NCBI GenBank assembly: GCA_965649825.1
Contig: OZ287696.1
Span: 992,001 to 1,056,000, forward strand
Source of the DNA: Penicillus capitatus
Taxonomy: Eukaryota > Chlorophyta
DNA: 64,000 bases
Reading direction: 5' to 3'
The position numbers and the translations under genes were made by a program. Under the pieces are notes generated by a model that did not search any database, was not told where the DNA came from, and saw nothing but the letters and a program-made list of their open reading frames with translations. This document shows positions 8,032-18,483 of this stretch, piece by piece; positions within the stretch are counted from its first letter, which is position 1, and each line of letters starts with the position of its first letter.

Positions 8032-10718
8032 ATGCCTCGTCACGATAGCCGTGGAACAAAAAAGCGAAAGCTGAAACGAGGCGGCGCTCGTTGCGGTAGG
8101 CGCCACGTCGGATGTGTTTTCTTGAGGAATCGAATGTCTAGGCGACGCTCTAAAACAACGCCTCGAGCAGCTGCGCACCGTTCCTTCCGAAAAGCACGTG
8201 GTCGGGCAGCGTGTCTGGGTGAAAGTGACATCCTACTGTGACTGGCCTGGAATTATTTGGAGCATTGACCTATGTCTAAAGAAGATCGTGCCTGAGCTCA
8301 TCAACTCCTACACACAAGGCATGGAATCGGTACATCGCTGATGATCGCATGATGGATGTGGTCATCTGTAGGGAGCATTCTAGTGAGGTTCTATGGGGAT
8401 CAAAGTAGTATGTTTTGCAAGAAATCCACGATCAAATTGATCGAGGATGAATACGAGCGACGTTACCGGGCATTGAAGTATTGGGGAAAGCAGGACAAGA
8501 AGCGTGATCAGAAGGCGACATGGGCACTGGAGGACCTCGATACTTCTTTGGCTGACTGTGAGGCCGAGGTCCAGAGAATGCTTCAGCTGCAGACCCACGT
8601 TCTGGGAAACAAGAGCGGCGATTGTATCCTCTGTGCTCTCTGTGAAGAGGACGGTGCTCAGATGAAGTGCAGAGTCTGTGAACGCTATCTCCATCCGCTG
8701 TGTTTGACACCTGCTGCCCTGACGCCAGATGACATTCCTGACGGCGGCCAATGGTTATGTCCCTCGTGTGGAGAAGAAAACCACGTAAGCACGAATGTCT
8801 ATGCATAACATACAAGACATGGCTTTCTCAGGTGCATCGGGATCCGGCAGATGTCGAAGAGGAAAAGATCGAGAGAATGGGGTTGACACCGGACTGGATC
8901 ATTCATGCAGGAGCTTTTCGCGTGTTTCAGCTCCAGGAACCTACACCCGACTTTCCTTACATCCGTGGACTCCTTGACCCATGCACCAACAGCAAGATTG
9001 CTCCCAATATTCCTGCAGAACGTTTGTTTGATAAGAACGATGATGGATTGAAGCTTTCCAATAAATGGAATGGTTACCACATTGTTCTCAACCCAGACTT
9101 CAAGGCTCATGTACTCGACGCTCTTTTTCGTTGTTCTGGTCTGTGAGTGCTGTGTGTGGATGTAGATCCAATGGAGATTTGTGAATCGAGCCATCGATGA
9201 AGTGGAGAATGATTCTGTGCCAGGTGTCCTGCTCATCTGTCGCAATTCGACGGACACCGCGTATTTTCAACGATTGATGCCCTATCCGAGAGTTCTCCTA
9301 CGCCGGAACAGCATTCGATTCAAGGACTATGACAAAACCCCAATCGGATTTGGGATTGTGGTGTTTTGCATTATTAAGCATGACTACCACACAGTAACGA
9401 AGAGATTCATGGAGAATTTTGCACCCTTCGGTGAACCCAATATCGTTATTGACAAGTGTAAGCGCATGCATGTATGATGTGACAGATGATGATGATCTCT
9501 ATGTATGCATCATAGCGTGGTTGCTGAGTGCATCCTTTGAGTCTCTGTTAAGCCGGCTGTATCAGTACGCAAATAGACACCATCGTGATCACTGGATACA
9601 ATGCTGTCAGTGCGAAAAGTGGAGAATCGTGTCGTACGAGGCTCTTCTCAATGCAAAAAACATGAACTGGGAATGCAAAGATCTCAAGTGCGATTCTGTC
9701 ATTGCGTTTTTCTGTGTGTATGACGCGTGGGTGGATGTACAGTCCACCGTACTCAAGCTGTGCCACCATCCAGACGAAGGCAGAATTGCATGGGGCGCGC
9801 TACGCTGTGTTATCAGAGGATAAAGGTTTCTTCGATGAGGCGCTGCCGGCAACATCACCCCATCAGTTTCAACCGGAGGGCTGCTCGGCAGACAGTCCTA
9901 TGGACGAACTGCCGCCCGTTCTGTCTCGGCTCCTTCAGACGCATGCCATTACTGGAATGGATACGGCCGGACAGAATTCTCAATGGCAGGCTTGTTCATA
10001 TACGCTGTCTGTCTCCGAAGGCATTCTTCCCGAAGGGAATGGCAAGATGCCGACAAAGCATCAGCTCAAAGCACTCAGTAATGTACTGACATCCAAGATC
10101 ACACAGTGTGCCCCCAATGTGAGACTGCCAAAGGAGGGATTCGTTATCAAGGCAGTGCTCGTGGACAGCGTCACATACAATACTGTCCTGCGCTGGATAC
10201 AACATCTGACAGTGCATTCTCCCATCAAGAATACAACACCCGTCAAGCGTTCGCTAGAGCACAGCCCCAATCACGGAATCCCCAAAAAAGCGAAACTCTT
10301 GTCCAGTAGTAGCCTTCGCAAGAAGATCAAGGCTCAGAATGGCGGTCAAGTCAAGTCTAGTCTAGAATTGGAGCGCGAGCTGAACAAGGCAGCGCATCGC
10401 CGAATGATGGATTATATGTGTTTAGAGTCTGGTCACAAGGAGAGCCTTTCGATGCAGAAGGCGGTGGCCCTTCAGGAAGCAGAGGGCGTGTTGGAAATGG
10501 CACGCGAACAGTTGAAGAACAAATGCTTGGATGAAGAACGCGTCATCGGCGAGAGAATAAAACTGGATACAGAACTCATGAAAAAGCGTCGTACATCCGA
10601 TGAAGAATACCTTCATGTAGAAGACACTCTAAGATCACTTCAATCTCAATTAGAACAGGTTCATGGAAGACAATCTTCCTCCATGCCATCAAACCTGGAG
10701 GCTGCGCAAGTTTCCTAA
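8032..10718 (+). CDS. PWWP-PHD-Dam(N6-adenine methyltransferase)-CW chromatin protein
   Basis: Eight exons (8032-8095, 8142-8318, 8372-8784, 8832-9110, 9166-9457, 9516-9697, 9743-9808, 9867-10718) join to exactly 2,325 nt, 774 residues. In order: a basic nuclear-localisation stretch (KKRKLKR, residues 10-16); a PWWP domain (~41-118; VGQRVWVKV, DWPGIIW, ILVRFYGD); a C4HC3 PHD finger (~165-213); a phage-type Dam domain (PF05869-like, ~265-405); a CW zinc finger (~435-478; HWIQCCQCEKWR, WECKDLKC); and a long C-terminal coiled coil. Dam motifs seen are DPCTNSKIA, FDKNDDGL, the catalytic-type NPDF (305-308), RNSTDTAYFQ, then SIRFKDYDKTPIGFGIVVF. PHD, CW and PWWP modules read histone-tail and nucleosome marks, so the enzyme is probably chromatin-recruited and methylates adenine in nuclear DNA. 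Intron 2 needs a GC donor. NPDF replaces the usual NPPY/F, so activity is unproven. Confidence 0.85.
8319..8371 (+). other. GC-AG intron in the PWWP domain
   Basis: Splicing at CAAG|GC (8319) and TAG (8371) restores the frame and makes the total coding length a multiple of three. The nearby GT at 8330 gives the wrong phase. Confidence 0.6.
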
Positions 10719-10739
10719 ATTCTTTGCCTCGCTGGGGGT

Positions 10740-11125
10740 TTAAGGATTATGAGAGCTCCAAAGAGCAGACTGTGTAGAAATTTTTGCTACGACTATTAGA
10801 ACGCATTTCTCCGCATTCATGTGCAATATCGTCGATCTCAATTGCCGTGTGTAGGGTGGTGATGTATGTGTCTTCAGTTCTTGAAATTCTGCTCTACCGC
10901 CCGTGCCACTATTGCACACACAGCTTACCCAAAAGATAGCCTCTGCACACGTCTGGACGGACGATGCCTTCCTCTCCGCGATATTGGAATGGCTGGACTC
11001 GAACAGGAAGATAGCAAAGGGCATACATATGCAACTGCTCTATCTGTGGAATTCAGTATCTTCTCCAACAGTCTAGCGTTTTCGTCACGAATTTCAAGGC
11101 AGCAAGGAGGAGCGGGGAAGCTCAT
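10740..11125 (-). CDS. Unknown small protein, about three exons
   Basis: ATG at 11125 opens MSFPAPPCCLEIRDENARLL and a helix (EKILNSTDRA). A 43-nt GT-AG intron in phase 0 then joins PFQYRGEEGIVRPDVCRGYL. A further short intron of about 40 nt leads to a Thr/Arg-rich end. The last join is uncertain: a different acceptor would give an acidic end (AIEIDDIAHECGEMRS) instead. No family recognised. The gene faces the Dam-fusion gene tail to tail, with about 20 bp between stop codons, and lies upstream of the bL1 3' end. Confidence 0.35.
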
Positions 11126-11221
11126 GTTGGGTCATCGTCGTCTCTCGATCGACCGATCGATTGAATCGTCGGAAGCAAAACGGACGATTCTTACAATTGC
11201 TGCATCGCCACAGCTATCTGT

Positions 11222-12305
11222 TTACGCTCTCAATTTCGCCAGACTGATTCTCAGTGCTGGACCCATTGTCGAACAGAGGTAACACGTCTTCCAATAACCC
11301 CCCTTTGCACCAGTTGGCCTGTTAGCATCGATCGACACCTGCAGTCAACCTCAATCCTCAGCACTGACCAATGCTCCATACAACAATCCAACCTGAACGG
11401 CCTTGAGATTCTCGTAGATATCTTTAGCGCCAAAAGAAGCTTTGCCAATCGGAATGTGCAGGTTCCCATGCTTATCCAATCTGTACTCCACTTTCCCTCC
11501 CTTGAAATCTTTGATGGTCTAGAAACAGGATCTCGGAGTGGCACGACGTGAACGAGGGCGCATTGCATTGGCGAGATCTGTTGTCACAGTACCAGCTTTT
11601 GGATTGGGCATCAATCCCCTTGGACCCAGCACACGACCCAACTTCGCCACCTTGGGCATCATGTCTGGCGTGGCAATGGCCTTGTCAAAATCTATGAATC
11701 CTTCAGCGATCTCCGAAATCAATAGCTCTCCGCCAACAATATCCGCTCCGGCATCTTTGGCCTCCTGTTCCTTATCGCCAGGGCACAGAACAGCAATCCG
11801 CAGTTCCTTCCCTGTCCCCTTGGGCAAAGTGACTGCACGATCATGCCTCTGCAACATGGACGGATTGAGGAGACGTCTGACCTGTGGCTCTGAGTTGCTG
11901 ATCGGCGTAACGCGGATCCAAGTTCGTTTTGCCATGAAGCTCCACGGTCTCATCGAACTTCGCCGATGCCATCTCTTTGAGTGCATCGATCGCCTCGATG
12001 GGCGATAACTCTCCTGTCGGTTTGTTATTATCGAGTCCTTTGAATCGCCGCGATCGTTTCTTTGGGGACACGGCGACAGCGGGTTGCGATTTCTTGCGAG
12101 GGACGACGCTATCTGCGACGCCCGCCCCTTCCCCTTCGATCGAATCTTCAGCCGCTTCCGTCGCTGCCGCGTACACTCTCCATTGCCTCGGTCGCGTGGA
12201 TACCCATATCGCGTTACTTCGCACTGCCCGTCCGACAGAGCGTGTTGTCAGCGGTCGATGGCAGGGCGCGACGGAAACGCATGCGAGGCGAGCGCTGCGC
12301 GTCAT
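11222..12305 (-). CDS. rpl1: Plastid ribosomal protein bL1
   Basis: Four exons (12305-11882, 11832-11567, 11518-11393, 11338-11222) give 310 residues. The introns are 49, 48 and 54 nt. The N-terminus is a plastid transit peptide (Arg/Ser/Val-rich, ending near VYAAATEAA). The mature protein matches bacterial-type L1 almost end to end: [12 protein letters not shown] then [57 protein letters not shown], and STMGPALRI near the C-terminus. L1 forms the L1 stalk of the 50S subunit and helps release tRNA from the E site. In-frame ATGs further upstream at 12371 and 12335 would add a hydrophobic stretch; I prefer 12305 because a normal transit peptide follows it. Intron 2 has a GC donor. Confidence 0.92.
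11519..11566 (-). other. GC-AG intron in the bL1 gene
   Basis: The donor reads AAT|GCAATG and the acceptor TAG on the minus strand. Removing these 48 nt aligns [18 protein letters not shown] with bacterial L1 without a gap. Every GT nearby is in the wrong phase. Confidence 0.75.
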
Positions 12306-12400
12306 CGTAATATTGATGATGATGATGGCGATGTTCATCCATCCAATCAACGCAATACGATTCCGTCCCATTCAACAACACCATTCCCGTCTGATCTCTG

Positions 12401-12993
12401 TCAATAGCGGCCGGCCCACAGTCCCTCCTCGCGCAACTCTTCCCAACGCTCGATCTGCGATTGCCGATAGACACCATCATCAAAAAGGGAAAGCGAAATG
12501 GAGCGACGGACCCATTCATCTGGACAAATGGATTCGTAACAGCGTTTGTAGAAGATGCATTCTTCACTGTCCTCGTCTTTCTCCAACTTGCATCTGCACA
12601 GGAGCACGAGCCAAGGTGAGATGACAGGTCGTCGCGGATCGATCGACTTGTAGAATTCGTTGTAACGTGTGTAACAAGTTCTGGCTTGGTTCACTGAACG
12701 AAAGCGCGGATCGATCGGAGGCGACCAGAACTGCAAAGCGGAATACGCGAATGTCGATCGAGCACACGTCACGATTGGCAACGACTTTTGGTTTCTTTGG
12801 ATAAGTGCGTGGAGTTTCCGCTGCCTCGGCTTCGGTTTCGACCTCGGCCTCCTGCACCGGGTTCTCTGCTGTCTCGGGGGTCGAATCCGTCGGCGGCTCC
12901 TAAACGCGGAAACCTTGTCGTGTGTCGCGTCACGTGTGCAGTGAGCGAAACCGCGACGGCGGTCGTATCACAGTGAGAGAGCGTGCTTCCCAT
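12401..12993 (-). CDS. COX6B: Cytochrome c oxidase subunit 6B (COX6B/COX12)
   Basis: The core reads FWSPPIDPRFRSVNQARTCY, TRYNEFYK, then CKLEKDEDSEECIFYKRCYE, SICPDEW and ERWEELREEGLWAG. It carries the four cysteines of the twin CX9C/CX10C CHCH fold, which is oxidised in the intermembrane space. COX6B sits on the outer face of complex IV. Introns of 55, 54 and 57 nt split the core and all keep frame. An acidic, Glu/Thr/Ala-rich N-terminal extension precedes it, as in plant forms. The first exon is tentative: ATG 12993 joined through a 34-nt intron, or another in-frame ATG at 13020. The gene starts back to back with the START-like gene. Confidence 0.85.
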
Positions 12994-13009
12994 CGTCAAC
13001 AATCGAGAA

Positions 13010-13898
13010 ATGCTCGTCATTCTGCGGCATCGTGGCGTAAATGACGACGACCTTGTGCATTGCCAGAGCGCCGAATGCGAATCCTCTGCACGTCGATTCC
13101 TCAAGGCGCGCCAATCGATCGGTAACTTGCGCTGCGATACCAGGTCCTGTAGACAGCACGGCCTCGCTGCGACACCGATGCGTTGCTCTGTAGAAAGCGA
13201 TGTGAAGGTTAAAGTGGGACGTGGTCCTCGCAACAGTCGATTCGTTTTTGCCAGTTTGGACGTCCGAGCGCCAATCGAAGTTCTCTGGACGAGTCTGACA
13301 GACTATGATCACCTGGACGAGTTCATTCCGAGTCTAGCTGAGAACGAATGTCTACAACGCAGACCCACAGGAGCCATTCTGCGTCAAGCACAGCTCCTCT
13401 CTGTATATATCCCTGTCCTCTGATCATCGCCTCTCTGTAGGTCGGACAACAGAACATCGCTCTGGGTGTCAAGTTCTGTGCTTCCGTCGTGCTGAAGATC
13501 GGTGAACATTTTGAAGGACTGAGCCGTGATCTGTGCTGGTCGGCGGCAAACGGAGTGGAATGGGATGAAGAGCGATGGTTTCCAGTTCCTGGACGCATCG
13601 AAGGTCCAGCACCTCGAGATATCACCTTTGAGTTGATTCGGGGCGATTTTCAGGTATGCGTCCAAGTTTGGATCACGTCTTGGGTAGTGCGTGCCATGGG
13701 GTATAGGCATTCAAGGGACTTTGGAGAATGCAGGAAGATGCACGGCGACCAGACATGTCCAAGTTGTCTTACAGTGTCTTTATTCGGCCTCAGTTATGGC
13801 TTCCAGTTGGACTGATTCAGGGACGTATCTCTACAGAAGCTAAGAACAATCTAAAAGCTGTGAAACGACACGCTGAACGAAACGCTGTAGTTTTATAA
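13010..13898 (+). CDS. START-like polyketide cyclase/lipid-binding protein
   Basis: Exons 13010-13387, 13441-13653 and 13716-13898 join in frame to 257 residues. From about residue 70 the protein follows the polyketide-cyclase/COQ10-like START fold: VRAPIEVLWTSLTDYDHLDE, FIPSLAENECL, VGQQNIALGVKFCASVVLKI, ITFELIRGDF, LSYSVFIRPQLWLP and a C-terminal helix. In plants and cyanobacteria relatives are plastid or soluble lipid-carrier proteins. The N-terminal ~55 residues may be a transit peptide, but a start at ATG 13178 would skip it. Intron 1 (13388-13440) gives a gapless join only with a GC donor. A GT donor 15 nt downstream also keeps frame but inserts five residues. Confidence 0.75.
13388..13440 (+). 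other. Probable GC-AG intron in the START-like gene
   Basis: The donor CAA|GCACAG with the acceptor TAG gives the family-like junction RQ-VGQQ. The competing GT donor at 13403 would leave a 38-nt intron and add AQLLS. Confidence 0.5.
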
Positions 13899-14511
13899 GC
13901 TAATAAAAAAACAGTGTCAACAACAGACAGACACAGCTGTAAACAGAGTCTCCGTGTGGAGTGTCTCGAATGATGGCGGTCCATTTGTGATCAAAGGTTC
14001 AGGAATGTAGTAGCATCGGAATGAGCAGGGAGGAAGAGATGGACTCTCGTTAGTTTGAAGAGCCTTTGCGTCTCTTGTAGTTAATTTAAGATTAGGTACA
14101 GATCGACAAACTGGATGTCTCACGGAATCAAATCGTCTCTTTCATTGAGTGACCTTGATTGAATCAGAGCAAATGCACTTAACTCTTTCATAGAGAATTG
14201 TCTGTATAAACAAGCAAATCCAGCATCGCCATAATTCAGGATGAACACACAAGAGACAGACGACTCACAGCACAAAACCAGAAACCGTTTGGGCACTTGT
14301 GTACCGCTCGGTGGTACTACATAGGCCGCTCAAAAGAATGATCACCCTACGAGAAAGATAATCGAGCAGGAACTCACAGTCTTTGCGATCATGCAGCTGA
14401 TGAGGCCGTATGTCGTCTTGTGACCCCAGCCCCGACTAATACCAGTTACCTACATCCATCATCACCACCGCCATCAACCACATTCCTGTCATGTCTTCAG
14501 GGCGTCGGTGC
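13899..14511. other. Spacer between convergent genes
   Basis: About 600 bp separate the START-like stop and the F-box stop. It holds A-rich runs just after 13898 that could serve polyadenylation. I see no gene or RNA in it. Confidence 0.5.
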
Positions 14512-15632
14512 TTACAATGTCATTTCGTCCAGATCATCGCAGGAGGGTGTCCTACGAAGCTTTTCCATGTTGTGTGGCTCGGGTTTATTGTTCATGACTG
14601 CTTCAATCTTGTCTTCCTTCGACGCAATGGCTGGTGTTGGTTTACAATAGGTGTTGTGAAGCACGTCAAAATCTGCTTTGGCCCATGCCGTCAGCGCTAA
14701 TTTGACATCAAATGTGCTGGAAAATTCTTGCGTAAACTTGATTTCGCCAGGGCCTCTGTACTGAGAGTGGACACGTCGATCATTTTCCCAACGGACATCC
14801 CATCCGTCCGACGGATTGTGGACGACAAAGTGGGCTTTGCCTTGATTTATGGTGATCTCAACAACTGTCCCCTTGACAACAGGGCATCTAAAAGGAAGCT
14901 GGCTTCCGACAGTTATTTGCGAGCAAAAGCCAACGCAGAGAACGTTGTCCGTTTCAGCGAGGCACTTGTGCAATGCTTTTCTCCTCTCCTACACGCACCC
15001 AACCCTTCCCATCAGACACCAACCACCACCTATCCACCATCGTACACGATAGACACACCTGTAGCGATACAGGAACGACACCAAATTCGACAGCAGTGTT
15101 GCCTTTGACACGGAGCTTCCATTGCATAATACTTTGCCGACTGCTCGAGAGATCTGAAACGAGCATTTTTGGCCCAAGTCCAACGAGTTTGACTTGTTTT
15201 AAGCGGTTTGAGTTTTGATGTTTCTCAAACGCAAAACCCTCTCTTTCCCCCAACTCCATATCGAACCCCACTCCAGCGCTTTCGTAGTAAAGCAGCTCTT
15301 TCCATGATGGCTCCCTGCTCCACAGCAAAACGTCTTTCGAGAGGGTATGTTCGTTCGTTCACTTACCTCCACGAATAGTCCGGTCGCGCTCCATACTGTC
15401 GTTCATAGGCATCGCGTGCCGCCTGTTCTACGAGTCGCATGCCGCTGCCCGGGTGTCTCAGTCGCATGGCGCGTGACACGAGTTCAATGTGGACCATACT
15501 CTTCGGGTCGAGTTTACTCAAGATACTGACCAATACGTCGACGGGAAGGGCGAGAAGAGGGAAGACATTTTCCGCCGGTGTGTTCTCTTCAGATGTCTCC
15601 CCCATCGAAGATGAGAACCTTAAGGTTGCCAT
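14512..15632 (-). CDS. F-box protein with a beta-rich, SPRY-like region
   Basis: ATG 15632 opens a Ser/Glu-rich leader, then an F-box (VFPLLALPVDVLVSILSKLD, PKSMVHIELVSRAMR). A 51-nt intron ends exon 1 in phase 2. The second exon has WKELLYYE and, further on, MQWKLRVKGNTAVEFGVVPV, which resembles a SPRY/B30.2 strand pair. A third exon continues with beta-strands (ITVGSQLPFRC, VVEITINQGKAHFVV) and ends in a Lys/Glu-rich tail. F-box proteins link substrates to SCF ubiquitin ligases through SKP1. The second junction is uncertain, because the intron there is about 83-95 nt with several possible acceptors. Substrate unknown. Confidence 0.65.
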
Positions 15633-15845
15633 GACCGAAGGCAAACGTCTTACGTGTTACGACGAAGCCGAAAGCGAAGGCGCACTGACGGCGAACGAGA
15701 TAGCAAACGACTGGCGACGGTAACTCAGACGAAAAGGTAAGGAAATAAGAGATGCTTGTAGCGTGCGCTTAAAGGAGTTTCAAAGCAGACGGCGCTTCTG
15801 AACAAAAGACGATGGCCGAGGTATCGACATTAAACCTCATTGCTC

Positions 15846-17126
15846 TTAATGGGACCATTCCTGACCGAGACGGTAACCCATGATGCCATTGCTGAAATGA
15901 CGCTCGAGGATGTCGAGCTTCACAAAGGCCTGAAGCAAAAACTTGTCGCCGACGGCATCGCTCTCTTCAAGCTGCTGCTGTGATAGGAAGTCGGATTGCG
16001 CTAAGGGCTGAGTGGAATGAAAGCGCTGGAAGGCATCATCGAGTCGCGCGTGTGAGATCGCGCTTCTTAAGTACTGTGGTAATGTGTTATATCGATCCAC
16101 CGAAATCCAGCGAGGGGCATTCTTGGCCGGTGATGTGAAGACGCTCTTCTGGGGCTGATTGTGTGGCGAGCGATACGGACTGCCGAATCGTATCTGATCG
16201 TCCGTGAACGAAAGACGCGGACTCTGGAGTGGCGTCGCTTCGCTTTTTGGAGTAAGGATCGGTAGAGGCACCTCGGAAATCATCACATCGCGAAATCCTG
16301 TCTCTCCTTCGCCTTCGTCGACGTCCATTTCGATCTCTTTCTCTTCTGCGACGCGAGGGCGAAACTCAAAAGAATCGCCATCGCAGCTTGGCAAAGGAGA
16401 GACCAAAAGCGTCTCTCGTTGCTCGTCTGGAGCCTCGACTGACGTGTACTTCTTCTTGAGTGCTAACGTCCCCGGTGAGCACTGCAGCGCGTCTTGCGAT
16501 AGAGTCGAGACACTACCGAACGTTGCACGTCTCTGCACGGCGGACGGATCTTGCGACAAAAGAAAACTGCTTGTGTCTTTTGCCGGCGGTGCGAGGCTTT
16601 GCGATATGAAGGAAGCTTGAGCCGATGCCAGAGGTGATTTATATTCATCGCCTTCTCTTACAGATCCCTACACATCGTCCGTCACAATCAACGAAAAGAT
16701 GAAAAGAGTGACCTCTATAGGCATGAGTGTAGCATATTTGGTGCTGTCAGGATTGATGTCCTGGACGAGAGTCATTGGATCGAACGGTGCTTTGTCTTCG
16801 ATGCCGTGTTGGTAACCATAGTTTCGCAAATGTGCTTCCAGAACGTCGAGTCCTGACACGGTCTCCTGATAAACGAGCAGACAGCTGTTGGTGAGTTCCG
16901 TCAACGACGTCCGATCGCTCGTGCGCGACTCCAGATCGATCATTGCGTTTTCGATGTCGTTGGCTTGGTGCTCGAGCTGTTTGAGCCGTTCCCGAAATTG
17001 ATGGGGTCCTAAAGAGTAACCATGTTCCAGACGGCGCTTCAGATTGGCGACGTCGTCATCGATGCGCTTGACAAAATCGCGAAACCCGAGAAAGAATCCA
17101 TCAATCGCTGCTTCCAAACCACTCAT
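15846..17126 (-). CDS. SKA3-like kinetochore protein
   Basis: Two exons, 17126-16713 and 16667-15846, join over a 45-nt intron in phase 0 to give 411 residues. The N-terminal ~110 residues are helical (FVKRIDDDVANLKRRLE, then LKQLEHQANDIENAMIDLES) and end in LDVLEAHLRNYGYQ, close to the REYFQKYGY end of the human SKA3 coiled coil. A disordered middle carries many SP/TP sites (LTPKSEATPLQSPRLSF), possible CDK targets. The C-terminus (WISVDRYNTLPQYLRSAISH, DKFLLQAFVKLDILERHF) looks like a small folded domain. SKA3 works with SKA1 and SKA2 to hold kinetochores on microtubule ends. Assignment rests on architecture and the coiled-coil end. Confidence 0.6.
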
Positions 17127-17209
17127 CGAGATTGAAACGACAGAAACGGCGGCACGACGGTATCGTATGTTCGTTCGCGTAGATTCGTGCGATTGCGTCC
17201 ATCGTAAAG

Positions 17210-18020
17210 ATGTCCGATTTCAACGTTCATACCGACGTCCAAGACGTTAGCTGGTACTCTTCCACCACCCACGGCACAGGAGTGGGCTATTCAGCGAGTA
17301 ACTATGCCCCGCCAACTGCCGCCTACGAAAACTTTGAAGAAGAGGCACCTCTACTCGAAGGTAACTCTTACTGGATTCGACGTCACACTATTCTCACTCA
17401 AAACACAGAGCTCGGAATCGACATCCCTGGTATCATCAAGAAGAGCAAAGCCATATTGCTTTTTCAGCTGCGCTCGCCAGACTTGGATGACTTGGATATG
17501 GGCGGCCCTCTGCTGTTGGCTGCCGCCTTGGGCTCCATTCATTTAGTGGTGCGGCTCTAAGCTCCCACACCGAAGGTAGTTTATTGAATGCTATCGATGT
17601 GCAAGATGGGAAAACTGCATTTTGGTGTGATTCTGGGATGGAGTGTTGTCGCCGCCTGTCTTCTGGCATTTGTCGTTAATCAATTGGCAGGAGACGGCAA
17701 TCCGGATAGCCCCAAACTGGCACTCTACAACGTCTGTTGTCTGCTTGGATACTGCCTTGTGCCCACCATCGTCCTCTCACTCTTCGTTCTCCTTGTCCCT
17801 GGGTAGAACCGCACTCCATCATGATCCGTCTTATATCTGTGACCGTATCAGGAAGAATGCTCTGCACTACTCTGTGGCTGCCATCTGCGTTGTCTGGTCG
17901 ACCTATCTGGCGGCGACGCTGTTTGTCCGAAGGTCGATCTGTTTGGAAGATGTTCGTGGATTGATTGCCTATCCCTGTTTTCTGGTCTATACGACATTTG
18001 CGTTGTTAGCCATTTACTGA
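17210..18020 (+). CDS. YIPF5/Yip1-type Golgi membrane protein
   Basis: Exons 17210-17545, 17606-17802 and 17852-18020 join to 233 residues. The N-terminal third is hydrophilic and Tyr/Ser-rich. It ends in the family motif FEEEAPLLEG, followed by GIDIPGIIKKSKAILLF and DLDMGGPLLLAAALGS. Five hydrophobic segments follow, including VCCLLGYCLVPTIVLSLFVL and AYPCFLVYTTFALLAIY at the extreme C-terminus. Yip1-domain proteins of the YIPF5 group act with Rab GTPases in ER-to-Golgi transport and keep Golgi structure. Only 83 bp separate its start from the divergent SKA3-like start. Confidence 0.85.
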
Positions 18021-18047
18021 CGAACACGGACGAGTGGTGGGTGTATC

Positions 18048-18433
18048 ATGCGACGCATCTATCGTCTGCTATCGTGGTTTGTGGCTCTGCTTCTTGCGTG
18101 GTCCGTGGCAACGAGCCGCACGACAGGGACCTTACGTCTCGCCGTTCTCGTGGTAAGCCGAAACGCAAAAAACTAGAAAGTGTAACGCAAAGTGTGATAG
18201 AGTCCACTGCTTGGCCTTGTGGGATTTGGCCTGTATATGCTCTGTCTCCTGGTCATCGGTGTAGCCACTTTCCGAACAGTCCCGGAAGAAGCAGAGCGAT
18301 TGAAGCAGGTTCTTTTCCCGTCAGGCAGTCGCACATCGAGACACTTTCAACATGATAGGATATTCGCGAGGCCAGGGCAGATTTAATACGAAGAGGCGTT
18401 TTGGAATCGTCGTCTGCAGGTGACCAAGGATAA
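18048..18433 (+). CDS. DPM3: Dolichol-phosphate mannosyltransferase subunit 3
   Basis: Three exons (18048-18152, 18201-18308, 18359-18433) give 95 residues, the usual size. Introns are 48 and 50 nt. There are two membrane spans (LLSWFVALLLAWSVA and LLGLVGFGLYMLCLLVIGV), then VATFRTVPEEAERLKQ and DIREARADLIRRGV, the conserved C-terminal coiled coil that tethers catalytic DPM1. The complex makes dolichol-phosphate mannose on the ER for N-glycans, GPI anchors and O-mannosylation. It starts 27 bp after the YIPF5-like stop, on the same strand. GWT1/PIG-W of the GPI pathway lies about 28 kb away in this window. Confidence 0.9.
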
Positions 18434-18483
18434 GAGGCCATTGAAAACAATCCATCCATGTTAGGGACTGTCTTTGTTTACCA

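Noticed and set aside
10979-11000. tRNA-like T-arm (GTTCGAGTCC on the minus strand)
   Set aside because: No acceptor stem or anticodon arm around it; it lies at an intron acceptor of a small gene.
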